Positions 7,657 through 15,213 of a DNA stretch of 21,839 bases are shown in pieces. A program made the translations under genes and the position numbers. Numbering within the stretch: position 1 is the stretch's first letter; every line of letters starts with the position of its first letter. The notes below the pieces were generated by a model, which saw nothing but the letters and a program-made list of their open reading frames with translations, did not search any database and was not told where the DNA came from. The DNA comes from JBJEFI01 sp051873875 (GTDB taxonomy: Bacteria; Bacillota; Bacilli; Bacillales; Bacillaceae_G), in NCBI GenBank assembly GCA_051873875.1, contig JBJEFI010000007.1, positions 1-21,839 on the forward strand, written 5' to 3'.

Positions 7657-8619
7657 TCATTTTAGATAGAAGCTACCTCCATCTATCATTTCAACATCTT
7701 TCTCTTTTTGCAACTCCCTCATTAATTGAAATAAAGCTTCATCCTTTTGCTTTGCTTCAATCATACAATGAATTTCCGAAACAGACCCTTTTATTTTACG
7801 TAAAAAGCTTAGAAACATGTCTGCATCAATATAATCTGCATGAGCTCGCCTATCTTTTTCATCTCTTGGAGTAGAAATGTGCATTTTTATCGGCAAGAAT
7901 GCATGATTCCATGTTTGGACAACTCGTTCCCAATCCTGTTCCCATGGATGTTCGTCCCCATTAACGAGTTGATGATGCAAATCAAAAACAAGAGGGATAT
8001 TTAATTTCTCACATAAAAATAGTGTATCATTCATTGTAAATGTACTATCATCATTTTCTAACATGACCATCTCTTGAATACTAACTGGAATCTCTCCCCA
8101 GTTCTCTACAAATAACTCTAGTGCCTTTTCCTTATCTTGATAAGCTGCACCAACGTGAAGAACACAACGATGAACCGGATTTATTCCCATTCCTCTCAAT
8201 AACTTTCGATGCATAAGCAAGGTACGGCACGCATTTTTAAACACATCTTCCTTTTGGGAATTTAAAACAACAAAATGGTCCGGATGAAAATCAATTCGCA
8301 TCGGCTTTTTCTTCAAAAATTGTCTAATGTCATTTAAGCTTTCTCTTAACGATTCCATGTAGTTCCAATCTAATAACGCTGAATGGTTCGCAAGTGGAAT
8401 GATTTTTGAACTTAATCGAAAAAAAGAAACATGATGTGCATACGCATGCTTCATTAATCGTAAACAATTATGCACATTTTTATTAGCAATACGCTCTAAC
8501 TTCGCAATTGCCGCTTCCCTATCCTTTATCTTCTGAAATTGTGCAAATGTCATCGTTTGTGAAGGAGAACTGTTTGGTAAATGAATACTCATCGCAACAA
8601 ATCCTAATTTTACTAACAT
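7657..8619 (-). CDS. uvsE: UV DNA damage endonuclease (UvsE/UVDE)
   Basis: A 320-residue TIM-barrel endonuclease that nicks DNA 5' of UV photoproducts, giving repair independent of UvrABC. Family blocks with probable metal ligands occur in order: RLSSKIIPLA, RIDFHPDHFVVL, LHVGAAYQDKEKAL, MLENDDSTFT, VFDLHHQ, KMHISTPRDEKDRRAHADYID and CMIEAKQKD. The start is ATG at 8619, with AAAGGG seven bases upstream. An extension to 8658 begins with TTG and lacks a ribosome site. It is the first gene of the uvsE-acpS-lipoprotein unit. A TATAAT at 8658-8663 (minus) may be the -10 box, but no -35 was recognised. Because UVDE-type enzymes are often linked to spore or UV survival, this placement upstream of acpS is of interest. 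Confidence 0.9.
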   Translation of the reverse strand: MLVKLGFVAMSIHLPNSSPSQTMTFAQFQKIKDREAAIAKLERIANKNVHNCLRLMKHAYAHHVSFFRLSSKIIPLANHSALLDWNYMESLRESLNDIRQFLKKKPMRIDFHPDHFVVLNSQKEDVFKNACRTLLMHRKLLRGMGINPVHRCVLHVGAAYQDKEKALELFVENWGEIPVSIQEMVMLENDDSTFTMNDTLFLCEKLNIPLVFDLHHQLVNGDEHPWEQDWERVVQTWNHAFLPIKMHISTPRDEKDRRAHADYIDADMFLSFLRKIKGSVSEIHCMIEAKQKDEALFQLMRELQKEKDVEMIDGGSFYLK

Positions 8620-8703
8620 CCTTTTTCCCTTTCCTGACCTTTTCCTTATGTTATCCAATTATAAAAAGGAACATGAAATGAAAAAGAATATCCAATTATG
8701 AAG

Positions 8704-8736
8704 AAAAAAGACTACTCCCAATTCGGAGTAGTCTTT
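8704..8736 (-). terminator. cshA terminator
   Basis: On the minus strand a perfect 12-bp stem (8707-8718 with 8725-8736), a six-base loop and a T-rich tail start 11 nt past the cshA stop. Confidence 0.88.
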
Positions 8737-8746
8737 ATTATTTACA

Positions 8747-10234
8747 TTATGAACGAGAACGGTCACGATTACGATCACGGTTGCGATCACGATGACCATC
8801 ACGATGACGATCGCCTTCACGACGACGCCCACTACCTTTACGATTTTTAAAATTGCCACGGTTACGATCGTTATTGCCACCGCCGTTACCATAACGACGA
8901 CGACCTTCTTTAGCAATTACTGGTGGCTCTGCTGTTAAACTAACTTCTGTTGCATTTGGCTCTTTTGTCATTGCCTTTAATGCTGCTGATAATAATTGTA
9001 CAGAATCATGCTCTTCCAATAATTCTTCCGCTAATGCACGGTAGTAAGATAAATTTTCTTCTTGGATGATTTTTGTTAACTTTTCAGCAACAATACGTTG
9101 TTGACCTTCTAACGCCTCATCTAATGTTGGTGGATTCATACGATCCATTTTACGTTTTGTTGTACGTTCGATTAATTTTAATTGACCGAATTCACGTGGT
9201 GTTACGAATAACATTGCCACTCCTGTACGACCTGCGCGACCTGTACGTCCAATACGGTGAACATAGCTTTCTGGGTCTTGAGGAATATCAAAGTTATAAA
9301 CGTGACTAACACCTGAAATATCAAGTCCACGAGCAGCAACGTCTGTCGCTACTAATACATCGATTGAACCTTCTTTAAATTTACGTAATACTTGCATACG
9401 TTTTGCTTGTGTTAAATCACCATGAATTCCTTCCGCTGCATATCCACGTAAGTTTAATGCTTCTGATAATTCATCAACACGACGTTTTGTACGACCGAAA
9501 ATAATTGCTAATTCTGGACATTGGATGTCTAATAAGCGAGTTAACACGTCAAACTTACGTTTTTCTTGTACTTCAAGGAAGTATTGCTGAATGTTTGGCA
9601 TTGTTACTTCTTTTGCCTTCACACGAATGTGTTTTGGTTCTTTCATGAATTTCTCAGCAATTTTGCGAATTTGATCAGGCATTGTTGCAGAGAAAAGCAA
9701 TGTTTGGCGTTCAGCCGGTACTTGACTTAAAATTGCTTCAATATCCTCTACAAAGCCCATGTTTAACATTTCATCCGCTTCATCTAATACAACTGTTTGC
9801 ACATCTTGTAATTTTAATGTTTTGCGGTTGATGTGGTCGATAATACGACCTGGTGTCCCAACGATAATTTGTGGATTTTTCTTTAACGAACGAATTTGGC
9901 GGTTGATATCTTGACCACCGTAGATTGGTAATACGCGAGCTCGTTTTCCATATCCAACCTTGTATAGCTCTTCAGAAACCTGAATTGCTAACTCACGAGT
10001 TGGTGCGATTACAATCCCTTGAATGCCGTTTGCTTTCATGTCTAATTTCTCAATTAATGGTAAACCAAACGCAACTGTTTTCCCTGTACCTGTTTGGGCT
10101 TGACCGATAACGTCATGACCTTCTAATGCAACAGGAATTGTTTCGGCTTGAATTGGAGTTGCTTCTTCAAACCCCATTTTTTCTACTGACTGTAATAGTT
10201 GTTGACTTAATCCTAGTTCACGAAATGTTGCCAA
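8747..10234 (-). CDS. cshA: DEAD-box ATP-dependent RNA helicase CshA
   Basis: A 495-residue DEAD-box helicase of the CshA group, which unwinds RNA in cold adaptation, ribosome biogenesis and the RNA degradosome. All motifs are present: Q motif GFEEATPIQ (21-29), Walker A AQTGTGKT (46-53), PTRELAIQ (78-85), TPGR (127-130), DEAD (151-154), SAT (182-184), ATDVAARGLDI and HRIGRTGR (326-333). The tail, about 445-495, is a basic, disordered RG/RD/NR-rich region ending in RDRNRDRNRDRSRS. The start is TTG at 10234, about 10 nt after AAGGAG. The next upstream in-frame TTG (10258) has no ribosome site of its own and would place the AAGGAG inside the coding region. It has a long leader with its own promoter and a clear terminator. 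Confidence 0.95.
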   Translation of the reverse strand: MATFRELGLSQQLLQSVEKMGFEEATPIQAETIPVALEGHDVIGQAQTGTGKTVAFGLPLIEKLDMKANGIQGIVIAPTRELAIQVSEELYKVGYGKRARVLPIYGGQDINRQIRSLKKNPQIIVGTPGRIIDHINRKTLKLQDVQTVVLDEADEMLNMGFVEDIEAILSQVPAERQTLLFSATMPDQIRKIAEKFMKEPKHIRVKAKEVTMPNIQQYFLEVQEKRKFDVLTRLLDIQCPELAIIFGRTKRRVDELSEALNLRGYAAEGIHGDLTQAKRMQVLRKFKEGSIDVLVATDVAARGLDISGVSHVYNFDIPQDPESYVHRIGRTGRAGRTGVAMLFVTPREFGQLKLIERTTKRKMDRMNPPTLDEALEGQQRIVAEKLTKIIQEENLSYYRALAEELLEEHDSVQLLSAALKAMTKEPNATEVSLTAEPPVIAKEGRRRYGNGGGNNDRNRGNFKNRKGSGRRREGDRHRDGHRDRNRDRNRDRSRS

Positions 10235-10565
10235 TGTGTAAAATCTCCTTTTTTTCAACTGTTTATTTTATTCTAAAAAGTAACTTGATCTATCAAGTAC
10301 GTTCTAAAGGCGATTGCCTAACTGCTATGATTATGGAAGCTTTCTAATAAAGAAAAGCTTCTTTAGAATGGAAGACTTAAGAGGATCAACCTGTTCATAC
10401 AACCTCTACAACTGTCCTATTTCTTACTTAGGACATCACTCTTCCTGTAAATTACCAAAAAAGCTTTTTAAGAAAACCTCGTATAAAAAAGACATCTCCT
10501 CATTTGAAGAAAATGTCTCTACATGCTTAATCTTCATGAAGTATCGTTCATTGCACTTACGCAAT
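10235..10565 (-). promoter_or_regulatory. long structured 5' leader of cshA
   Basis: About 330 nt separate the predicted transcription start (near 10565) from the TTG start codon, with no plausible gene inside. On the minus strand the leader contains a 5' hairpin (ATTGC/GCAAT), a terminator-like hairpin at 10485-10517 with six T, then further stems. These are GTCCTA/TAGGAC (around 10416-10436), a GAAGCTTT/AAAGCTTC arm pair (around 10337-10362), and ACTTGA/TCAAGT (around 10284-10299). Long structured leaders are known for cold-shock helicase mRNAs in other bacteria, so an autoregulatory or temperature-responsive role is an inference. Confidence 0.5.
10485..10517 (-). terminator. terminator-like hairpin inside the cshA leader
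   Basis: On the minus strand GACAT...ATGTC (10513-10517 with 10491-10495) encloses further G-U and G-C pairs and is followed by TTTTTT. It lies about 50-80 nt after the predicted start. It could act as an attenuator or as the end of a small RNA. Confidence 0.5.
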
Positions 10566-10571
10566 CAATTT

Positions 10572-10600
10572 ATTATATATGTGATTGTATGAAAATGCAA
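10572..10600 (-). promoter_or_regulatory. cshA promoter (sigma-A type)
   Basis: On the minus strand TTGCAT (10595-10600) and a consensus TATAAT (10572-10577) are separated by exactly 17 nt. Confidence 0.7.
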
Positions 10601-10605
10601 ATAAA

Positions 10606-10759
10606 CAATTTTATCCCGTTCTAACTGACACTAATACTCCTACTTCAAAATTTAAGGAAATCAAAAAAGTTTAAGTGGAAAATAAGTGTCAGTAAAAACC
10701 CGATTGGTTCAACTAACCATCAGTGAAAGATGAACAAAAACTCCCGCTGATGGGAGTTT
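10606..10759. repeat. candidate bcr-like dispersed repeat (about 150 bp)
   Basis: Between murF and the cshA promoter lies a non-coding stretch with a 9-bp inverted repeat, ACTGACACT (10624-10632) and AGTGTCAGT (10685-10693). A second hairpin is GATTGGTT/AACCATC (10702-10721), and the murF terminator hairpin closes it. Its overall size and elements such as GGTTAGTTGAACC recall the roughly 155-bp bcr1 repeats of the B. cereus group. That resemblance is from memory, not a search. Confidence 0.4.
10736..10759 (-). terminator. murF terminator
   Basis: On the minus strand AAACTCCC-ATCAGC-GGGAGTTTTT begins 5 nt after the murF stop codon. It has an eight-base arm and a T-rich tail. Confidence 0.85.
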
Positions 10760-10763
10760 CACT

Positions 10764-12137
10764 TTATAAGAGAGCATTTACTATCTCTTCTAAACGCATT
10801 CCTCTCGACGCCTTTACAAGCACAACATCGCCACTTTGAACAAAGTTCTGTAAAGCTGAAATTAATTTTTGTTTATCTTCATAGCTTTTCACATTTTCTG
10901 TTTTATATGTTTCAAGTGCGCCTTCAGCGATATGTTTACCTAACGTACCATATGTCCATACATATTCAATTTTCGTTGGATCTAATTCTTTCCCAACTTC
11001 ACGATGATATGCAACTTCTTCCGTACCTAGCTCTAACATATCACCTAAAACAATAATACGACGCTCATAACCACTTAATTCCTCTAAGGAACGAATTGCC
11101 GCACGCATTGATGTTGGACTTGCATTGTAAGCATCATTAATCAATGTGACATTATTGCGTCCTTTTTTCATTTCCATACGCATTCCTGTCATCTTTAATG
11201 AAGCTAACCCTTCTTTAATCGTTTTATCTGAAAGGCCAAAGAATCGACCAACTGCAATAGCTGCTAATGAATTAAAAACATTATGCTTTCCTAAAATCGG
11301 AATAAACAATGTTTCGTCACATGTATGCATTGTAAATGTTGTACCATCTGCCTTTTGTTCAATTGTTAAAGGATATAAATCATTTGTACTTTCTTTTCCA
11401 AAAGTCACAACATTATTTGGCAGTACACAATTTTTAATCCCTTCTTGTAATAAAGGTTCATCTCCATCATATGCAAACATCCCATTTTCTGATAATCCTG
11501 TCACGATTTCTAATTTTGCTTTCGCAATACCAGCACGTGAACCTAAATCTTGCATATGTGCTTCACCAATATTTGTCACAATGGCCGCGTCTGGTTTGGC
11601 AATCGTTGATAACAATTCAATTTCACCAAAGCCGCTCATTCCCATTTCTAATACAGCCACTTCTGTGTCTTCTTTTAATTGAAGAATTGTTAACGGTAAG
11701 CCAATGTGACTATTGTAATTCCCTTGTGTTTTATGAACAGAGAAGGTTGTACTAAGAACAGCAGCAACTAAATCCTTCGTTGATGTTTTTCCATTGCTTC
11801 CTGTAATCCCAACTACTTTTAATGCCAATTGTTGGCGATAGTTAGCTGCTAAATGTTGCAATGCTTCTACTGTATCTTTGACAAAAATTAATGGCACATT
11901 TTGTGGTGGATTTGGCTGGTCTTCTTGCCAAAAAGCCGCTGCTGCACCTTCTTCAATTACTTGTTGTACAAATTGATGTGGATTAAAACGTTCCCCAATA
12001 ATCGGTACAAATAAGTTCCCTTTAGCGATTGTTCTAGAATCGGCTGTTACACCTTCTACTAAAATATCTTCATATCTTTGCGCCAACCCTGACCCTTGGC
12101 ACATTTCTTGTATTTGCTTTAATGTTCGTTTTATCAT
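10764..12137 (-). CDS. murF: UDP-N-acetylmuramoyl-tripeptide:D-Ala-D-Ala ligase
   Basis: A 457-residue Mur ligase that adds the D-Ala-D-Ala dipeptide made by Ddl to the UDP-MurNAc-tripeptide, the last cytoplasmic step of the peptidoglycan precursor. The N-terminal substrate domain has TADSRTIAKGNLFVPI (31-46). The ATP P-loop GITGSNGKTSTKD is at 110-122, followed by EMGMSGFGEI and the MurF-typical NDAYNASPTSMRAA. The start is ATG at 12137, with GGAG about 12 nt upstream, which is longish spacing. It follows ddl by 59 nt with a stem-loop between them. Ddl and MurF act in consecutive reactions, using the D-alanine that Alr makes. Confidence 0.95.
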   Translation of the reverse strand: MIKRTLKQIQEMCQGSGLAQRYEDILVEGVTADSRTIAKGNLFVPIIGERFNPHQFVQQVIEEGAAAAFWQEDQPNPPQNVPLIFVKDTVEALQHLAANYRQQLALKVVGITGSNGKTSTKDLVAAVLSTTFSVHKTQGNYNSHIGLPLTILQLKEDTEVAVLEMGMSGFGEIELLSTIAKPDAAIVTNIGEAHMQDLGSRAGIAKAKLEIVTGLSENGMFAYDGDEPLLQEGIKNCVLPNNVVTFGKESTNDLYPLTIEQKADGTTFTMHTCDETLFIPILGKHNVFNSLAAIAVGRFFGLSDKTIKEGLASLKMTGMRMEMKKGRNNVTLINDAYNASPTSMRAAIRSLEELSGYERRIIVLGDMLELGTEEVAYHREVGKELDPTKIEYVWTYGTLGKHIAEGALETYKTENVKSYEDKQKLISALQNFVQSGDVVLVKASRGMRLEEIVNALL

Positions 12138-12157
12138 GTTTATCTACGCTCCTGCAA

Positions 12158-12198
12158 AGAAACACTATCCGTTTACGAATAGTGTTTCTCATTTTTTT
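12158..12198. terminator. stem-loop between ddl and murF
   Basis: A perfect 11-bp stem (12158-12168 with 12179-12189) encloses a 10-nt loop. The uninterrupted T7 (12192-12198) is on the plus strand, that is, antisense to both genes. On the minus strand the tail is only TTTGC. It could terminate antisense transcripts or partly attenuate murF expression. Confidence 0.55.
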
Positions 12199-13270
12199 AT
12201 ATTGTAAATTTAATTTTTTGTTTTTCTTCGTAACGTTCCATTGCTAATTCAATTAATTTCTCAATAATGCCTTCGTATGTCATTCCAGCTTCTTGCCATA
12301 ACATCGGGAACATGCTGTAAGGTGTGAATCCTGGCATTGTATTAATCTCATTAATAATGAATTGACCATCTTTTGTTAAGAAGAAATCGGCACGACATAA
12401 ACCAGCACAATCTAATGCTTTATACGCACGGATTGCTTCTGATTTCATTGTCTCTTGCTCTTCTTCTGTTAAGTTAGCAGGAATGGCTAATCCTGTATCA
12501 CCATCAATATATTTTGATTTGTAGTCATAGAAATCTTTCTTTGGTAAAATTTCACCAATAACAGAGCATTTCGGCTCATCGTTACCCATTACGCCCACTT
12601 CAACTTCACGACCAATAATATTTTCTTCTACGATAATTTTACGGTCAAATAAAAATGCTTCTTCAAAGGCTGCTACTAATCCTTCACGATCCTTCGCTTT
12701 ACTAATTCCAACACTTGAACCTAAGTTTGCTGGTTTTACAAAACAAGGATAACCAAGCTCTTTTTCTACTTTTTCATAAGTAGCTTCTGCTTGTTTTTCC
12801 CAATCAGGACGAAGAAATGATACATACTTCGCTTGTTTTAATCCTGCTTGTGCGAATAAATTTTTCATGATTACTTTATCCATTCCAGCAGATGATGCTA
12901 ATACACCATTTCCTACGTATGGAATATTCATTAATTCAAGTAAACCTTGAACTGTTCCATCTTCTCCATTTGGACCATGTAAAAGTGGGAAAATAACATC
13001 TAAATTCGCACCGTTATCTAGGCTAAATAAATCGCCACCTAATGATAAAGGTGAAATAACGTTGCCATCTTTCATTTGTAATGCTTCTACGCCATTTACT
13101 TTGTCTGTAATTTTCGTTCCACGAATCCATTGGCCTTGTTCTGTAATATAAATTGGATGAATATCATATTTTTCTTTATTTAATGCTTTAGTCACGGCTA
13201 ATGCTGTTTGTAAAGAAACTGCATGCTCTGCTGACTTCCCACCGTATAATAAACCTAATTGAATTTTCAC
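12197..13270 (-). CDS. ddl: D-alanine-D-alanine ligase
   Basis: A 357-residue ATP-grasp ligase that joins two D-alanines using ATP. The N-terminal LGLLYGGKSAEHAVSLQTA is the Ddl signature. FPLLHGPNGEDGTVQGLLE, KPANLGSSVGISKA, RADFF and INEINTMPGFTPYSMFPML complete the binding site and second signature. The longer form of about 360 residues is usual in Firmicutes. The start is GTG at 13270, seven bases after GGAGGG; an in-frame GTG at 13285 would place that site inside the gene. It is upstream of murF on the same strand and likely co-transcribed, with an extended -10 box at 13316-13324. Confidence 0.95.
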   Translation of the reverse strand: MKIQLGLLYGGKSAEHAVSLQTALAVTKALNKEKYDIHPIYITEQGQWIRGTKITDKVNGVEALQMKDGNVISPLSLGGDLFSLDNGANLDVIFPLLHGPNGEDGTVQGLLELMNIPYVGNGVLASSAGMDKVIMKNLFAQAGLKQAKYVSFLRPDWEKQAEATYEKVEKELGYPCFVKPANLGSSVGISKAKDREGLVAAFEEAFLFDRKIIVEENIIGREVEVGVMGNDEPKCSVIGEILPKKDFYDYKSKYIDGDTGLAIPANLTEEEQETMKSEAIRAYKALDCAGLCRADFFLTKDGQFIINEINTMPGFTPYSMFPMLWQEAGMTYEGIIEKLIELAMERYEEKQKIKFTI

Positions 13271-13315
13271 GTTGTAACCCTCCACAGTCGTATGTCACTT
13301 TTTTCACTGTTTATT

Positions 13316-13324
13316 ATTTTACCA
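13316..13324 (-). promoter_or_regulatory. candidate extended -10 promoter of ddl-murF
   Basis: On the minus strand TGGTAAAAT matches an extended -10 element (TGn-TAAAAT) about 45 nt upstream of the ddl start. No good -35 was recognised. The rest of 13325-13500 is AT-rich, and I see no gene in it. Confidence 0.4.
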
Positions 13325-13507
13325 TGATTTTTTTAAGAAACGATAATTTCACTAAAAAAAATTAGAAAAGTTCACTATCATTAAGCTTTTTTTGATTCTT
13401 CTAGTCGGATGCCTACTTTTTGTTAGTATATGGAGGAGGAAAAAAGAAGGTGCACTACCATTTTTCATAACATTAACCTATCGTTATCGAACAATTCTTT
13501 TAAATCA

Positions 13508-13536
13508 TTGCACAAAAGTTAGATTTTTGTTATATA
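13508..13536 (+). promoter_or_regulatory. promoter of the gntR-membrane protein unit
   Basis: TTGCAC (13508-13513) and TATATA (13531-13536) are 17 nt apart, about 35 nt upstream of the start codon. Confidence 0.65.
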
Positions 13537-13549
13537 ATATATATAACAA
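13527..13549 (+). promoter_or_regulatory. palindromic operator over the -10 box
   Basis: The perfect inverted repeat TTGTTATATA / TATATAACAA (10-bp arms, 3-bp centre) covers the whole -10 box of the gntR promoter. This is the geometry expected for autorepression by the GntR protein it precedes. AT-richness makes some symmetry easy by chance, but a 10-bp arm at this exact position is suggestive. Confidence 0.6.
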
Positions 13550-13570
13550 TTATTACAAAGGAGGCTCATC

Positions 13571-13954
13571 ATGTTTGAATTGGACTTTAATAGCGAAAAA
13601 GCAATTTATACCCAATTGTACGAACAAATTATTTTAGCCATTGCCCGCAAAGATTTACTCCCAGGTGATTCGTTGCCGTCCGTTCGAGCGATGGCCGAAG
13701 AAATTGGCATTAACTTGCATACAGTAAATAAAACGTACAATCTACTAAAAGAAGAAGGCTACGTACTTATTGACCGCCGCAAAGGTGCCTGTATTCAAGC
13801 TGTTCCAATCTCAATCAAAGAAGAAGAGCAACAAGACTGGCAACAGCAATTACAGCTGTTAGCCGCAAAAGCTTTCATTCAAGGCATGTCTGAAGAAGAA
13901 TTTATGAAAGTTTGCAAAAAAACATATGAATTATATGGTGGTGACTCCAAATGA
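13571..13954 (+). CDS. GntR-family (YtrA subfamily) transcriptional regulator
   Basis: A 127-residue regulator. Residues 8-78 form a GntR winged helix (IYTQLYEQIILAIARKDLLPGDSLPSVRAMAEEIGINLHTVNKTYNLLKEEGYV). The short helical C-terminal tail, about 45 residues and rich in Gln and Glu, lacks an effector-binding domain, as in the YtrA subfamily. The start is ATG at 13571, six to seven bases after AAAGGAGG. Its stop overlaps the start of the next gene by 4 nt (ATGA), so the two are translationally coupled. The likely arrangement is autorepression through the palindrome at 13527-13549, relieved by an unknown, possibly cell-envelope, signal. Confidence 0.9.
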   Translation: MFELDFNSEKAIYTQLYEQIILAIARKDLLPGDSLPSVRAMAEEIGINLHTVNKTYNLLKEEGYVLIDRRKGACIQAVPISIKEEEQQDWQQQLQLLAAKAFIQGMSEEEFMKVCKKTYELYGGDSK

Positions 13955-15063
13955 ACGAATCAATAATCGCTAGTCTTTCTTTTCTATTTGTATTAACCCT
14001 TTTATATATTACCTTCCTTTTTTCGCAAAAAATATCAAAAAGCAACCTTTACTACGGTATCTTTATTGAAGAAGAAAACAAAACAGAAGCGTTAACCGAT
14101 ATTTATCGTTCGTTTAAACGATGGTCTACAATTGTTTATGTTCTTTCTTTATTACTAACTGGACTATGCTTATTTATTTTCAAGTGGAATTCTCCTCTTG
14201 CTGTGTTAATTCCAACGTTCCTTAGCATCTTTGCCTATTTCATCGTTTATTTACAAGCTCACAAGAAAACAAAAGCATATAAGGCAACATCTATCCCTAC
14301 GACAAAACAAGCAATGAAAATGACCATTGACCCTATTTTCATTCAAGAACGAGAGCATTTGAAAACAATCTTTACGTTTCTTTCTCTTATTCCACTTCTA
14401 ATGGCAGTAGCGAGCTTTGTTTATTTAGTAATGAACTACAATAACTTACCAAATCAATTGCCGATTCATTGGAATTTTGCTGGAAAAGTAGATGGTTGGG
14501 CCGAAAAATCAATCGCAAATGCCTTTATGCCAACGATTATGCAAGTCATGATTACGATTTTATTCACCTTTATTTGTCGCTGGATTTTACAAACACGATC
14601 TCGTTTAAATCCAACGAACATTGAGGAAAGTCGAAAGCTAGCATTAAATTACTTAAAATCAGCAGCAGCTACTTTCTTATTCTTAAGCTTCCTAACAAAT
14701 AGTTTATTTGCTTCTATTGCTTACGGCATGGTAACAGGAAATGAGCTTTCACCTACTTTCATGATTATCATTGTCAGCTTATTGTTCATAAGCGCAGGTA
14801 TTCAAATTTTTGTTTATTATAAATACGGACAACGTGCTTTTATGAAAAAAAGCGAAACAATGGGCTATTCCCCAGAAGACCGAGATGAGTATTGGCTTTG
14901 GGGAACGTTCTACAACAATCCAAATGACCCATCTATCATGGTTGAAAAACGTTATGGTGTTGGCTGGACGATCAACATTGGTAATACTGGTGGAAAAATT
15001 ATAGGTATTGTTACCATTTTATTTTTAATTGGGGTAATTGTATTTGCCATTGCATCTGCTTAA
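13951..15063 (+). CDS. DUF1648/DUF5808-type multipass membrane protein
   Basis: A 370-residue integral membrane protein with roughly seven to eight hydrophobic segments (for example about 5-25, 60-78, 82-101, 140-162, 190-210, 235-260, 270-292 and 350-368). A DUF1648 signature is seen near 165-190 (NNLPNQLPIHWNFAGKVDGWA). A C-terminal block, EYWLWGTFYNNPNDPSIMVEKRYG (about 310-333, quoted in part from a longer motif), fits DUF5808. DUF1648 also occurs in SdpI, the immunity protein for the SdpC toxin, so a role in envelope stress or toxin immunity is possible but unproven. It is coupled to the upstream GntR gene by an ATGA overlap and followed by a strong terminator. Confidence 0.85.
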   Translation: MNESIIASLSFLFVLTLLYITFLFSQKISKSNLYYGIFIEEENKTEALTDIYRSFKRWSTIVYVLSLLLTGLCLFIFKWNSPLAVLIPTFLSIFAYFIVYLQAHKKTKAYKATSIPTTKQAMKMTIDPIFIQEREHLKTIFTFLSLIPLLMAVASFVYLVMNYNNLPNQLPIHWNFAGKVDGWAEKSIANAFMPTIMQVMITILFTFICRWILQTRSRLNPTNIEESRKLALNYLKSAAATFLFLSFLTNSLFASIAYGMVTGNELSPTFMIIIVSLLFISAGIQIFVYYKYGQRAFMKKSETMGYSPEDRDEYWLWGTFYNNPNDPSIMVEKRYGVGWTINIGNTGGKIIGIVTILFLIGVIVFAIASA

Positions 15064-15116
15064 TCATTTGTTGATGAGTATAGAGAAAGCGTAGTTTTCA
15101 CTAAATATAGTATTAT

Positions 15117-15167
15117 AGATATAGGATGGTTAGTATAACGTACTAATGAATCCTATATCTTTTTTTA
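15117..15167 (+). terminator. terminator of the gntR-membrane protein unit
   Basis: A perfect 11-bp outer stem (AGATATAGGAT / ATCCTATATCT) encloses a second 6-bp stem (TTAGTA/TACTAA). It is followed by T7 on the plus strand. Confidence 0.9.
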
Positions 15168-15213
15168 TACAATAAAACATATAAATGAAAAATTTGAATA
15201 GGGGGATTATTAA

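Noticed and set aside
8659..8916. An 85-codon minus-strand frame with a Val/Ile-rich peptide
   Set aside because: It is an out-of-frame reading of the repetitive 3' end of cshA and has no ribosome site of its own.
10314..10592. Plus-strand frames in the murF-cshA gap
   Set aside because: They have no ribosome site and biased, family-less peptides. The interval is better explained as the cshA promoter and leader.
11146..11682. A 178-codon plus-strand frame antisense to murF
   Set aside because: murF is unmistakable on the other strand. This frame has no ribosome site and no recognisable domain.
13325..13500. A search for a riboswitch or T-box upstream of ddl
   Set aside because: No T-box motif, terminator/antiterminator pair or recognisable aptamer is seen; it is only AT-rich sequence.
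13392..13637. An 81-codon plus-strand frame upstream of gntR
   Set aside because: It runs through the gntR promoter and operator into the gene in another frame.
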